Assembly (NCBI GenBank): GCA_964646615.1
Contig: CAZYEV010000095.1
Coordinates: forward strand, 42,833-106,832
Reading direction: 5' to 3'
DNA: 64,000 nucleotides
DNA from: M3007 sp964646615
GTDB lineage: Bacteria > Bacteroidota > Bacteroidia > Chitinophagales > Saprospiraceae
Position 1 is the first letter of the stretch. Each line of letters opens with the position of its first letter. Shown piece by piece: positions 55,989-64,000 of the stretch. Both the position numbers and the translations under genes were made by a program. Below the pieces are notes generated by a model. The model had not been told where the DNA came from. It searched no databases and was given only the letters and a program-made list of their open reading frames with translations.

Positions 55989-57332
55989 TTAGTCGAAGCG
56001 TCGCTTGAAGAACCAGGTCTCGTCGTTGAAGGTGAAGCCCAGCGTGATGCGCGCATAGGTCTCCCGAATACTGGTGCCGCGGCCCAGCCGTCCGAGTTCA
56101 AAGGCCGTCTGGACAAACGAGGTTTGCTGGCGCGGCAAGATGAGCGGAAAGCCCATGCCGAAGGATATGCCGATGTCGTCCAGCTGCCCGGCGCCTACGA
56201 TGCGCGGGTCCTGTCGGTAATGCGCACCGAAGCGATAGCGCACGCGCTTGAGGTAGCGGTTGTAGGAAATATGGTCAGGAATGTACTCTGCTCCGGCAGC
56301 GATTTCGATGATGTTTCGGAAGTCGGCGTCGTTGGTTCGCGCTGCGTTTTCAAAAACTGACCAGTTTTCGTAGGCGAATTCGGCGCCCAGACGCAGTTTG
56401 TTCGCCTGTACGTACTGGATGCCAGCGCGCAGGGACGCCGGCAAGGTGAGCGCATAACGCTGGCCACTTTCCAGCAAGAGTGTGTCGGCACTGCTGTACT
56501 GGCCATTGGCCTGGCGTCCGCGATGCCGCACGAAGAGGCGGTCGGCGGTGCTGTTAATTTGCCGCTGGGTGCCGCCGCTAAGGCCGAAGGTGATCCACTG
56601 TTTGGGCAGGGTCGAGTCGGTTTCAAAGTATTTCAGCACCACATCGTGTTGCACGCCGGCTTTCCAGACAAAGCCGCTGATGTTCTGGTCGTCGCGGCGC
56701 GTGCTGATGAAGGTAGGGAAGGAGTCTCGAAATGCCGTAGAGCTTTCATAAGTAGCCCTTCCGAACAGCCAGCCCAGGTCTATGCCGATGGCCGTTCGCT
56801 TATAGCGCAGAGCGTGCCCCCAGCCGAGGCGATAGGTGCCGCCATCGCCTTTAAACTCGCTCAGGAAGTTGCCCAGATCGGGTAGCGAGTCGTTGATGGA
56901 GACGTTATACCCAACCATCGTGTGCGGCATGAGGACGAGCCCGGTGCCATAATGCCACGGCGAGCGCTGGCGATCGAGGATGTCGTTGATGGCGTTGCGT
57001 ATCGGGAAGCCCAGGGCCAGATAAGCCATGTTGCCCGTCCAGGCCTGCTGGCTGGCCGAAGACGACTGATAAGCCCCATATTTGGCATAGGCGCCGCCCT
57101 CAAACGTGGCGGTGCGCAAGAAAGCGTAAGAGGCCGGATTGAAAGGGTTGAGATGATAGTAATCGTGGAAGGCAGCCGTCTGGCCGCCGTAACCGGCCTG
57201 GGCGGCAAAGAAGGGGCGCACAGGGTCGCCCAGACCGTAACGCGAATAGGGCGAGTTGAATTTGGGCTGCGCCCAAAGCGCAGAGGCAACGCACAGAGCA
57301 AGGGCAGCGGTTATCAGCGGTAAAAACTTCAT
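55989..57332 (-). CDS. Outer-membrane barrel protein paired with coaX (FadL-like)
   Basis: A 447-residue barrel. Leader: MKFLPLITAALALCVASALW. Mature chain opens FNSPYSRYGLGDPVRPFFAA, the SPYSRYGLGD motif of a Bacteroidota FadL-like family located next to coaX. Strands follow (GAYAKYGAYQSSS, MAYLALGFPIRNAI, GTGLVLMPHTMVGYNVSIND). The ending RITLGFTFNDETWFFKRRFD closes the barrel. In other Bacteroidota the same gene follows type III pantothenate kinase, as here (23 bp gap), so co-transcription is likely. It may transport a hydrophobic substrate or assist T9SS/barrel assembly, but this is unproven. Confidence 0.78.
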   Translation of the reverse strand: MKFLPLITAALALCVASALWAQPKFNSPYSRYGLGDPVRPFFAAQAGYGGQTAAFHDYYHLNPFNPASYAFLRTATFEGGAYAKYGAYQSSSASQQAWTGNMAYLALGFPIRNAINDILDRQRSPWHYGTGLVLMPHTMVGYNVSINDSLPDLGNFLSEFKGDGGTYRLGWGHALRYKRTAIGIDLGWLFGRATYESSTAFRDSFPTFISTRRDDQNISGFVWKAGVQHDVVLKYFETDSTLPKQWITFGLSGGTQRQINSTADRLFVRHRGRQANGQYSSADTLLLESGQRYALTLPASLRAGIQYVQANKLRLGAEFAYENWSVFENAARTNDADFRNIIEIAAGAEYIPDHISYNRYLKRVRYRFGAHYRQDPRIVGAGQLDDIGISFGMGFPLILPRQQTSFVQTAFELGRLGRGTSIRETYARITLGFTFNDETWFFKRRFD

Positions 57333-57355
57333 AGACAGCGGTTGCGAGTAAAGGC

Positions 57356-58096
57356 TCAGGGCTGGTGGTGTGTACTGATGTTGAAAAGGAGCAAATGGTT
57401 AAGCCCGTGTAGGGTCAGCTGCGGTTCTACAAGCAGGTCAAATGGCAACGAAGAACGGAAAAAGGTTGCATCGCCGCCCGTGAGGATAACGGTCAGGTCG
57501 GCAAAACGCCGGCGAAAGGTTTGAACAAAGCCCTCTATTTCTAAGGCTGCACCGCGTAGGGCGCCGTTCTGGAGCGCGGTGGTGGTGCTGATACCAATGG
57601 GATCGGCAGGTATTTCCATGGCCACTAACGGCAGTTGCGCGGTGAACTCGTGCATGGCCTTCAGGCGCATGAAGGCACCGGGGGCGATGTTTCCGCCCAG
57701 ATAAACACCTTCTGCGGTGAGCAGGTCGTATTTGATGCACGTACCACAGTCTATAACTAAGCAATTGCGCCCGGGCCAGAAGGCATGGGCGCCTGCCACA
57801 GCGGCGATGCGGTCGCGGCCCAGGGTGTGTGGCGTTTTGTAAGCAATCGCAAAAGGCATCGGCGTCAGATGGGTAACCTCCAGCCAGTAGTCGGTTTGCT
57901 GTTTCAGCCGCGCTACCGCCACCTCATCCACAGGCGCTACCGACGCCATTACGACCCGACGCACCTGCATCTCATTGGCAAATTCGGCAAGGAGCGGCCA
58001 TTCCTCGGCGGCCCAATCGCTATGCCCCAGCAATTGCTTACCGCGAAAAAGCCCGCTTTTGATGCGTGTATTGCCAACGTCGAGCGCTAAATTCAC
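57356..58096 (-). CDS. coaX: Type III pantothenate kinase
   Basis: A 246-residue kinase that phosphorylates pantothenate in coenzyme A synthesis. The start is probably the GTG at 58096 because it puts the phosphate-1 motif (NLALDVGNTRIKSGLF) at the N-terminus as in the family; the ATG at 58168 adds 24 residues. Other motifs: TPHTLGRDRIAAVAGAHAFW with the DR substrate-binding pair, LVIDCGTCIKYDLL with the DxGT motif, and VILTGGDATFF. It requires a monovalent cation in the family. It lies upstream of the FadL-like gene and downstream of the sigma factor gene, all on the same strand. Confidence 0.95.
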   Translation of the reverse strand: MNLALDVGNTRIKSGLFRGKQLLGHSDWAAEEWPLLAEFANEMQVRRVVMASVAPVDEVAVARLKQQTDYWLEVTHLTPMPFAIAYKTPHTLGRDRIAAVAGAHAFWPGRNCLVIDCGTCIKYDLLTAEGVYLGGNIAPGAFMRLKAMHEFTAQLPLVAMEIPADPIGISTTTALQNGALRGAALEIEGFVQTFRRRFADLTVILTGGDATFFRSSLPFDLLVEPQLTLHGLNHLLLFNISTHHQP

Positions 58097-58174
58097 TATC
58101 GGAAACCCATGGGTTTTGAAAACGGCGCGAAGGTAAGCCGAAAAGGAGCGCCGAACCCGAAAAGCCAAATGTGT

Positions 58175-59044
58175 TTAACCCAGATATGCGCGCAGGGCAT
58201 TGCGGTTGTAGGCCTTGCGCAGGCGGCGTATGGCGCGCTCTTTAATCTGGCGCACGCGCTCGCGCGAGAGGTCAAACTTATCGGCGATGTCGTCTAACGA
58301 AAGCGGTTTTTGGCCGTTAAGGCCATAGAAATCTGCAACTACCTGCATTTCGCGCGGCGGAAGCGCCGCCAATCCCTGAGCGATCTCTTTCTTGAGTGAC
58401 TCCTCCATCAAGTCAATTTCCGGGTCAGGTGTTTCATCGGCGGCAAAGACATCCAGGAGCGTAGCCTCGCCATCGTCGGCAGAAAGCGGTGCGTCGAACG
58501 ACACGTGACGTATGTTCTGCGCAGCCAGGGCGGTTTCCACCTCTGTTATTGTCATATCCAGCAGGTCGGCCAATTCCTGCGCCGTTGGTTCGCGCTCAAA
58601 GGTTTGCACAAACGAGGAATACGCTTCGTTGACCTTGTTGTAAGCACCTACCCGGCTCATCGGCATACGCACGATGCGGCTGTTTTCTACAATAGCCTGC
58701 AGGATGCTTTGCCGAATCCACCACACCGCATAAGAGATGAATTTAAAGCCTCGTGTTTCGTCGAAGCGATGAGCGGCTTTGATAAGCCCGATATTGCCTT
58801 CATTAATTAAATCGGCCAGACTCAAGCCCTGGTTTTGATACTGCTTGGCCACCGAGACCACAAAGCGCAAATTGGCCTGAGTCAGCTGGTGCAGGGCCTC
58901 TACGTCGCCCTCGCGGATACGTCGGGTCAGTTCCACTTCGCGTTCCGGTGTCAGGAGCGGTATCTTACCGATTTCGATTAAATAGCGCTCCAGCGCCTGG
59001 CTTTCGCGGGCGGTAATTTTGTGGGCTATCTTAAGTTGGCGCAT
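58175..59044 (-). CDS. rpoD: RNA polymerase primary sigma factor
   Basis: A 289-residue sigma-70 factor of the short Bacteroidota primary type, lacking region 1.1 and most of the non-conserved region. Region 1.2 (LERYLIEIGKIPLLTPEREV), region 2 (NLRFVVSVAKQYQNQGLSLA, GFKFISYAVWWIRQSILQAI), region 3 (TAQELADLLDMTITEVETAL) and region 4 (LSLDDIADKFDLSRERVRQI) are all present. It would recognise the TAnnTTTG promoters found in this window. It lies 78 bp upstream of coaX on the same strand and is divergent from pbpC. Confidence 0.96.
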   Translation of the reverse strand: MRQLKIAHKITARESQALERYLIEIGKIPLLTPEREVELTRRIREGDVEALHQLTQANLRFVVSVAKQYQNQGLSLADLINEGNIGLIKAAHRFDETRGFKFISYAVWWIRQSILQAIVENSRIVRMPMSRVGAYNKVNEAYSSFVQTFEREPTAQELADLLDMTITEVETALAAQNIRHVSFDAPLSADDGEATLLDVFAADETPDPEIDLMEESLKKEIAQGLAALPPREMQVVADFYGLNGQKPLSLDDIADKFDLSRERVRQIKERAIRRLRKAYNRNALRAYLG

Positions 59045-59260
59045 AGTGAGAACAGTTTTTTCAAGGCTCTATACGATACTGCGCTAATGGATGGTAAAGT
59101 TGCGCATACCCGGTGCTTTGTGAAGCAAAAAACTTGCTAATTTTCATTGGTCTCATTCAAACGTCCAGGCTGAGGCGTTCGTTTCGACGAAGCACCGCCG
59201 TAGCATTCGTACCTCGGCCTGCATCGTATCTTTACCCAGCACAGGTTCACAACAGCAAAC

Positions 59261-61678
59261 ATGCTCTTAAGAATACAGCACTTACGCAACGTTTTTTCCT
59301 GCATTGAAGGCCTTTTGCGTCGCTATCCTAAGACGTTCACCGCAGCGATAACGCTGGCAACGGTGTGGTTTTTTTGTCTGCCTCGTCCGCTGTTCGACGT
59401 TCCGCTGTCGGTGGTTTTGGAAGATGAGGACGGGCATTTGCTCAGCGCGCGCATCGCTGCCGATGGGCAATGGCGGTTTCCGCCGGCCCCCGTGCCCGAA
59501 AAGTACGCCACCTGCGTGGTGGCGTTTGAAGACAGGCGCTTCTGGTATCACCCGGGCGTTGACCCCATCGGCCTGGCCCGCGCGCTGTGGTCGAACGTGC
59601 AACAGAGGCGCAAGGTAAGCGGCGGTAGCACGCTGACCATGCAAGTCATCCGGTTGGCGCGCGGCAACCCGCCTCGCACCTTGTGGGAAAAATTGGTGGA
59701 AATGTTCATGGCCACCCGATTAGAGTTGACCTACTCAAAGCGCGAAATCCTGAGCCTGTACGCTGCCCACGCACCTTTTGGCGGCAACGTGGTGGGCTTA
59801 GAGGCCGCTTGCTGGCGCTACTTTGGCAAGGACCCTGAAGCACTCTCCTGGGCCGAAGCCGCCACCCTGGCCGTATTGCCCAACAGCCCGGCACTCATTC
59901 ACCCGGGACGAAACCGCGAACGGCTACTGCAAAAGCGCAACCACCTGCTGGAACGCCTGCGCCAACAAGGCAAAATCACCGAAGACGCCTGCACGCTGGC
60001 CCAGGAAGAACCGCTCCCCGAAGCCCCCCTGCCCTTACCCGATCTGGCGCCACACTTGCTCGACCGCTTGGCCAAACGCCTGCCCAAACGCAGCGGCGGG
60101 CGCTTCCAAACGGCCATTCGACAGCACTGGCAGCGGCAAATCACCGACATCGCTGCCCGCTGGCAGGCACTCTATCGCGGCAACGGCATTCACAGCTTAG
60201 CCATCGTCGTCATAGAAATTCCTTCCGGCCTCGTACGCACCTACGTAGGCAACGCTCCTAGCGCCGGTGCTGACCACGGCGAACAGGTGGACATCATCGC
60301 CGCCCCGCGCAGCACGGGTAGCATTCTCAAGCCCTTCCTCTACGCCATGGCGATGGAGGACGGCATCCTGCTGCCGCACAGCCTTTTGGAAGACGTGCCC
60401 AGCCAAATGGGCCGATACCGTCCCGAAAATTTCCGGGCCGATTACGACGGCGTTGTGCCTGCTCATCGCGCGCTGGCGCGCTCACTCAATGTGCCTTTTG
60501 TACGCCTGCTTCAGTACTACGGCGTCGAAAAGTTCCACTTCGACCTGCAACGGCTGGGGCTTTCCACCTTCCGAAAACCACCCAGCCATTACGGCCTTTC
60601 GCTCATCCTGGGTGGGGGCGAAGCCAATCTACTCGAAGTTACGAACGCCTATGCCGGCATGGCGCGCCGTTTGGGCGCCTGGTACGAACGCAGCAGCCGC
60701 TACGACGCCCACGATTTCCGCCCGGCCCAATTGCTGGCCAATGCCCCGGCACCTCAGCCACGCCTGCAACAGCAGCCCAACGGCCCTGGCGCTGCAGCCA
60801 TCTGGTTCGCCTTTGAGGCCATGCAGCGCGTCGAGCGCCCGCTGGGCGCCGGCGAGTGGGAGGTCTTCCAAAACAGCCGACGTGTCGCCTGGAAAACGGG
60901 CACCAGCATTGGCTTCCGCGACGCCTGGGCCGTCGGCGTTACACCTCAGTATGCCGTAGGTGTGTGGGTCGGCAATGCCGATGGAGAGGGGCGTCCGGGC
61001 CTTATCGGCGTGGAGATGGCCGCTCCTGTGCTCTTCGACGTGTTTGACTTCCTGCCCAACGATGGACGCTGGTTTGAGCCGCCCTACGACGATATGGCAC
61101 GTGCCCCCGTCTGCCAACAAAGTGGCTATCGCGCCGGCCCTCATTGCGAAGCAGACTCGACCTGGATACCCCGCAAAGGTCTGCTGGCGCCTGTCTGTCC
61201 TTATCATCAACTGCTGCACCTCTCTAACGATGGCCAGTGGCAGGTCAACAGCGACTGCGCCAATCCAGCCGACATGCGGCACCAGCCCTGGTTCGTGCTG
61301 CCGCCTCTACAAGAGCACTATTACGTCCGCCGAAATCCCGCCTATTGCCCACCGCCACCGCTTCACCCGGACTGCCCGCAACAAGCAGCCACAGACGAAC
61401 ATCGGCCCATGCAGCTCATTTATCCGCGCGACCTGCGGCGCATCTATGTACCCATTGACCTCGACGGCCAGCCCAGCCGCGTGGTGTTTCAACTGGCCCA
61501 CCGACGCCCAGCAACGGAGGTATTCTGGCACTTAGATGGCCAATATCTGGGCAGCACGCGCCACTTCCACCAGATGGCCCTGCTGCCGCCAACAGGTCAG
61601 CACCTGCTCACGGTCGTAGATGAGCATGGATACCGCATCGAACAGCCCTTTGAGGTCTTGGGCCGGAAGCGCCATTAA
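59261..61678 (+). CDS. pbpC: Penicillin-binding protein 1C
   Basis: An 805-residue bifunctional enzyme. One membrane anchor is near the N-terminus (TFTAAITLATVWFFCLP). The GT51 glycosyltransferase domain (about 55-235) has ATCVVAFEDRRFWYHPGVDP with the catalytic Glu, and GGSTLTMQVIRLARG. The transpeptidase domain holds S354-ILK (STGSILKPFLYAM), SLN in ALARSLNVPFVRL, and K545-TGTS (WKTGTSIGFRDAWAVG). A C-terminal ~150-residue beta domain (BiPBP_C type, from about 650) ends the chain. It polymerises and cross-links peptidoglycan. It is divergent from rpoD; a TATCTTTA box (59226-59233) may be the -7 element. Confidence 0.95.
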   Translation: MLLRIQHLRNVFSCIEGLLRRYPKTFTAAITLATVWFFCLPRPLFDVPLSVVLEDEDGHLLSARIAADGQWRFPPAPVPEKYATCVVAFEDRRFWYHPGVDPIGLARALWSNVQQRRKVSGGSTLTMQVIRLARGNPPRTLWEKLVEMFMATRLELTYSKREILSLYAAHAPFGGNVVGLEAACWRYFGKDPEALSWAEAATLAVLPNSPALIHPGRNRERLLQKRNHLLERLRQQGKITEDACTLAQEEPLPEAPLPLPDLAPHLLDRLAKRLPKRSGGRFQTAIRQHWQRQITDIAARWQALYRGNGIHSLAIVVIEIPSGLVRTYVGNAPSAGADHGEQVDIIAAPRSTGSILKPFLYAMAMEDGILLPHSLLEDVPSQMGRYRPENFRADYDGVVPAHRALARSLNVPFVRLLQYYGVEKFHFDLQRLGLSTFRKPPSHYGLSLILGGGEANLLEVTNAYAGMARRLGAWYERSSRYDAHDFRPAQLLANAPAPQPRLQQQPNGPGAAAIWFAFEAMQRVERPLGAGEWEVFQNSRRVAWKTGTSIGFRDAWAVGVTPQYAVGVWVGNADGEGRPGLIGVEMAAPVLFDVFDFLPNDGRWFEPPYDDMARAPVCQQSGYRAGPHCEADSTWIPRKGLLAPVCPYHQLLHLSNDGQWQVNSDCANPADMRHQPWFVLPPLQEHYYVRRNPAYCPPPPLHPDCPQQAATDEHRPMQLIYPRDLRRIYVPIDLDGQPSRVVFQLAHRRPATEVFWHLDGQYLGSTRHFHQMALLPPTGQHLLTVVDEHGYRIEQPFEVLGRKRH

Positions 61679-61705
61679 AACCGAACAGACGAAAACACCG
61701 CCCCA

Positions 61706-61790
61706 GCTGTCGTCCTCTCGTACCTCGAAGAAACACCTCGAAAGCAGTGCTTTGGAGGCAACATTCTCCAAAGGAAGATGTCGCCTCGCA
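61706..61790 (+). repeat. Intergenic repeat family 2, copy C
   Basis: It runs from CTGTCGTCCTCTCGTACCTC through AGCAGTGCTTTGGAGGCA to AAGGAAGATGTCGCCTCGCA. It aligns with copy A in order, though the first part is rearranged and the core dyad is imperfect (GGAGGCAACATTCTCC / GGAAGATGTCGCCTC). Confidence 0.65.
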
Positions 61791-61803
61791 CTTCTCATAG
61801 ATC

Positions 61804-61825
61804 CGGCGAGGCTTTTGCCTCGCCG
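61804..61825 (+). terminator. Hairpin downstream of pbpC
   Basis: CGGCGAGGC and GCCTCGCCG pair perfectly around TTTT, 14 bp after copy C and about 126 bp downstream of the pbpC stop. No T-run follows, so it is at most a weak terminator. Confidence 0.35.
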
Positions 61826-62016
61826 AAACCTACTCCCAGGGCTCCACCCTCATCTCTACCCTCCTGACCAACATCACATCTGCGACAATGAAAAAGATGG
61901 GATGTCTGTCAGGATGTTTGATGTAACGGAAGGGAATACGCCCATAACCCTCCGATAAATCAGAAGGTGACAGAATGTTAAATGCCGCCAGAACACAGAC
62001 GTACGGGCACGAACAT

Positions 62017-62315
62017 GCGACTCTAACGAGGTCGGTTCACGGGGCACGCCAATCTACAAATATGCGACCTCTTTCGAGGTCGCTCGCACACAACCACAGG
62101 ACCTGCATGGAGGCAATCCAGCGCAAACGGAAACCTACGGCGAGAACGCTCGCACACACCTTGAAGAGGTGAAACTGGAACAAAGACAACACGCCAGCAC
62201 AAATGGCCAACAAACACGCAAACCACTCCCATTATCGCCCACTCACCTCGAAGAGGTGAAATATTTGTAAAACGCCCCGGCAGCGACATCCGAGTGACCT
62301 CGGAGAGGTCAAATC
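62017..62315. repeat. Cluster of five short ACCTC..GAGGT palindromes
   Basis: Copies: GCGACTCTAACGAGGTCGGT (62017-62036), GCGACCTCTTTCGAGGTCGC (62064-62083), CACCTTGAAGAGGTGAAAC (62157-62175), CTCACCTCGAAGAGGTGAAA (62242-62261) and GTGACCTCGGAGAGGTCAAA (62294-62313). Centre-to-centre spacing is about 47, 89, 89 and 51 bp. The copies differ too much for a CRISPR array. Confidence 0.65.
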
Positions 62316-62380
62316 AAAGGCCCAGCGGTATCCAAGAGCCGCAGAAAAAAGCACGGGACACCAACAACGGCGCGGATGTT

Positions 62381-62450
62381 ACACCTTCTGTAAGAAGATA
62401 TCGCCTCGGAACGGCAGAGACGACACCTCCTTGTGGGAGATGTCGCCTCG
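62381..62450 (+). repeat. Intergenic repeat family 2, copy D (two half units)
   Basis: Two tandem half elements. The first is ACACCTTCTGTAAGAAGATA followed by TCGCCTCG. The second is GACACCTCCTTGTGGGAGAT followed by GTCGCCTCG. Each resembles the right half of copy A's core dyad. Confidence 0.6.
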
Positions 62451-62562
62451 GGGGCATCTAAAAACCGACCGCCCTGACCCGGTTTCCCGAGACAGGGCGG
62501 CGGCGCGTGTTTTGAACGATAGGTTCGCGACGTCCGAAAGAACTTCGCAAACAGATACTCAC

Positions 62563-64000
62563 TTACTTCGTCTGGATCATCTTGCGCACAGCGCTATCCG
62601 TCGGCGTCTCTACGCGGTAGTACAGCACGCCCGGTACCTCCACCAACGAACGATCCACATTGAAGGCGTTGTAGCCCTTCGCAAACTGTCCACGCTGCGT
62701 CCACACGATGCGACCCGACTCATCAAACACCGTCAGCGTCGCCTCCGTGGCCTCCGGCAGGTGGAAACCTATCTGCGTGCGGCCTACCCACGGGTTCGGA
62801 CGGTTCTGATAGAGCTCAAAGCCCACACCCGACACCACCGGCCCTTGAGCGCTGTTGAAGCGCAAGGCGACCGACTGGCGACCATTCAGCGCGCTGTATG
62901 CCTCAGCCTTCGTAATGCGGCCCGAAACCTGCAACATCCGGCTCAACTCACCCGATGCCTTGGCGCGGAACGTTACCGCAAACTCACCGCGCACCGCATC
63001 GTTGTTGAACGACGTCGTGATGCTGTGCTCACCGGCAAACACACCAAAGTTACCCAGCGTCATGCCCTCGGACAGTGGCGCTACCTCCACTACCTCTAAG
63101 TTCGGGAAGTTCAGCGTGAACTGGTAGCCTTCCACCAACTCATCGGCGCGGAAGCGTACCGTGAACACTTCGCCAGCCTTCACGCGGCGATCGTCCACAT
63201 CAAACACCAGCGTACCCGAAGTACGGTCGTTCACACTCATCAGGCTGCTCGTGATGGCTGTGCCGTTCACGTCACCCACCTTCACGGCCACGAAGTCCTG
63301 GCCAACCTGGCTGCCCGTCAGACCCGCGTACTGCTTCGTCTCAGGGAACAGCGTCTTGAATGGGTTCTGCGGATCGGGGAACGCAAAGTCCTTGTCCACA
63401 AAGCGCCACGAGGTGTTGTTCGGAAGCTCGGTGTAGATACCCAAGATCAACTTGCGCAATTCAACGATGTCGAACGTCGTGATTGAGCGGCTGTTGTTGG
63501 CATCCGCAGCAATCATCTTGTACGGGCTGTTCAGCGGCTCCAGACCCAGGATGTGCTTATTAATCAGCACTAAGTCGAACGTCGAAACGCCGTTCAGGTA
63601 GTCGTCGTCTTTCAACGGTGCTACCGTGTAGCTACCGTTGAACGGTATGGCACCGATGGCATAATCACCGTTGACACCAGAGATGGCCGACAGGTTGACC
63701 GACGGGTTGCTCGGGCTGCTGCCTGTCAGGTTGACCTGGGCATCCTGCAGACCGTTGCTGTCTTCCGTCTTCAGCGCACCAGCGATGGTGGCGTTCGTCG
63801 CCGAGCAGTTGCCCATGTTGTCCTGAACATTCACCCGAGCCACGCAGAAGTCGGCATTACCCGCCACATCGCGAGACCACACCTCTACCAAACGCTCGCC
63901 CAACTCGGCGCACGTGAACGTTACCGTCTTCTGCGGCTGATTATTCACCAGCGGGAAGCCAGTACCCTGACCCTGCTTGCGAATAGCCGTCACCAGCAGT
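62563..64000 (-). CDS. Large T9SS-secreted dockerin/cohesin-like protein (partial, N-terminus outside window)
   Basis: The C-terminal ~479 residues of a secreted protein whose frame stays open through base 64000. In order: the end of an immunoglobulin/HYR-like domain (VEVWSRDVAGNADFCVARVN) and a carboxypeptidase-regulatory-like repeat (AGALKTEDSNGLQDAQVNLT). Next is a dockerin-like pair (VSTFDLVLINKHILGLEP; IAADANNSRSITTFDIVELR), with a further Ca-loop KVGDVNGTAITSS. A cohesin-like domain follows (GTLVFDVDDRRVKAGEVFTV, YQFTLNFPNLEVVEVAP). A T9SS type A domain ends it (LYQNRPNPWVGRTQIGFHLP ... VPGVLYYRVETPTDSAVRKM). The 63993 GTG that could be read as a start is internal. Same architecture as the protein at 16289. 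Confidence 0.85.
   Translation of the reverse strand, partial: LLVTAIRKQGQGTGFPLVNNQPQKTVTFTCAELGERLVEVWSRDVAGNADFCVARVNVQDNMGNCSATNATIAGALKTEDSNGLQDAQVNLTGSSPSNPSVNLSAISGVNGDYAIGAIPFNGSYTVAPLKDDDYLNGVSTFDLVLINKHILGLEPLNSPYKMIAADANNSRSITTFDIVELRKLILGIYTELPNNTSWRFVDKDFAFPDPQNPFKTLFPETKQYAGLTGSQVGQDFVAVKVGDVNGTAITSSLMSVNDRTSGTLVFDVDDRRVKAGEVFTVRFRADELVEGYQFTLNFPNLEVVEVAPLSEGMTLGNFGVFAGEHSITTSFNNDAVRGEFAVTFRAKASGELSRMLQVSGRITKAEAYSALNGRQSVALRFNSAQGPVVSGVGFELYQNRPNPWVGRTQIGFHLPEATEATLTVFDESGRIVWTQRGQFAKGYNAFNVDRSLVEVPGVLYYRVETPTDSAVRKMIQTK

Larger units (their letters stand above)
61679..62562. other. 884-bp non-coding region with many dyads
   Basis: This lies between convergent pbpC and the T9SS protein. 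It contains family 2 copies C (61706-61790) and D (62381-62450), a 9-bp hairpin CGGCGAGGC-TTTT-GCCTCGCCG (61804-61825), and five short palindromes of the ACCTC..GAGGT type between 62017 and 62315. ORFs here are short and built from the repeats. No gene is supported. Confidence 0.6.

Noticed and set aside
61804..61825. pbpC terminator
   Set aside because: The hairpin is perfect but lacks a T-run and is over 120 bp from the stop, so I list it only as a weak candidate.
62017..62315. CRISPR-like array in the intergenic region
   Set aside because: Repeats are short, palindromic and diverged, the intervals are uneven, and no cas genes are present.

Overview
The window is a chromosomal segment of a GC-rich member of the Bacteroidota. 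The evidence is a complete SprA (outer-membrane translocon of the type IX secretion system, T9SS), five secreted proteins with T9SS C-terminal sorting domains or the remains of one, paired Omp28-like and DUF6029 genes, the short primary sigma factor typical of the phylum, and many -7 boxes of the form TAnnTTTG. A placement near Saprospiria or Chitinophagia is a guess from gene content. I see no rRNA, transposase, prophage or CRISPR array. There is one tRNA, an initiator tRNA-Met.

Layout. 1-3.4 kb (minus strand): the start of an acyl-CoA dehydrogenase, an Omp28-like lipoprotein and a DUF6029 outer-membrane protein. 3.9-15 kb: an unrecognised 503-residue helical protein, trxB, a large T9SS-secreted PKD/glycosidase-like protein, proC, an outer-membrane barrel protein and an M16 peptidase. 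15-23 kb: an acyltransferase, a dockerin/cohesin-like T9SS protein, a small membrane protein, a T9SS protein with a broken sorting domain, a Tat-exported asparaginase-like hydrolase, and a TerB-YbjN-TerB operon. 23-38.5 kb: tRNA-fMet, beta-carbonic anhydrase, topA, a DUF6794 protein, sprA (2544 aa), a two-heme cytochrome c and an AAA/DUF234 ATPase with inverted repeats upstream. 38.7-48.6 kb: a flippase-like protein overlapping the heptose adenylyltransferase gene, a T9SS metzincin protease, a glycine-rich barrel protein, an MDR oxidoreductase, a SulP transporter, an atypical pyruvate kinase and a 40-residue lipoprotein missed by length cut-offs. 48.6-55 kb: an S41 protease divergent from a PLP-dependent sulfur-amino-acid enzyme that has a hairpin-rich leader, an IsdG-like heme monooxygenase translationally overlapping a 48-residue membrane protein, a SixA-like phosphatase, and two barrel proteins. 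55-64 kb: an orphan SpaB-C (thiopeptide-type) enzyme, a FadL-like barrel protein with coaX, the primary sigma factor, pbpC, a 0.9-kb non-coding region full of dyads, and the C-terminal part of a large dockerin/T9SS protein.

Functionally the window is mostly envelope biology: protein secretion (SprA and its cargo), outer-membrane proteins, LPS heptose activation, peptidoglycan synthesis and periplasmic proteolysis, mixed with housekeeping genes. The least explained parts are three families of intergenic repeats (a GAGGCGACA dyad family, a terminator-like family with a conserved tail, and a cluster of short ACCTC..GAGGT palindromes), the orphan SpaB-C protein, the TerB-YbjN-TerB operon, the attenuator-like leader at 50.3 kb, and a strong context bias of TTA leucine codons.
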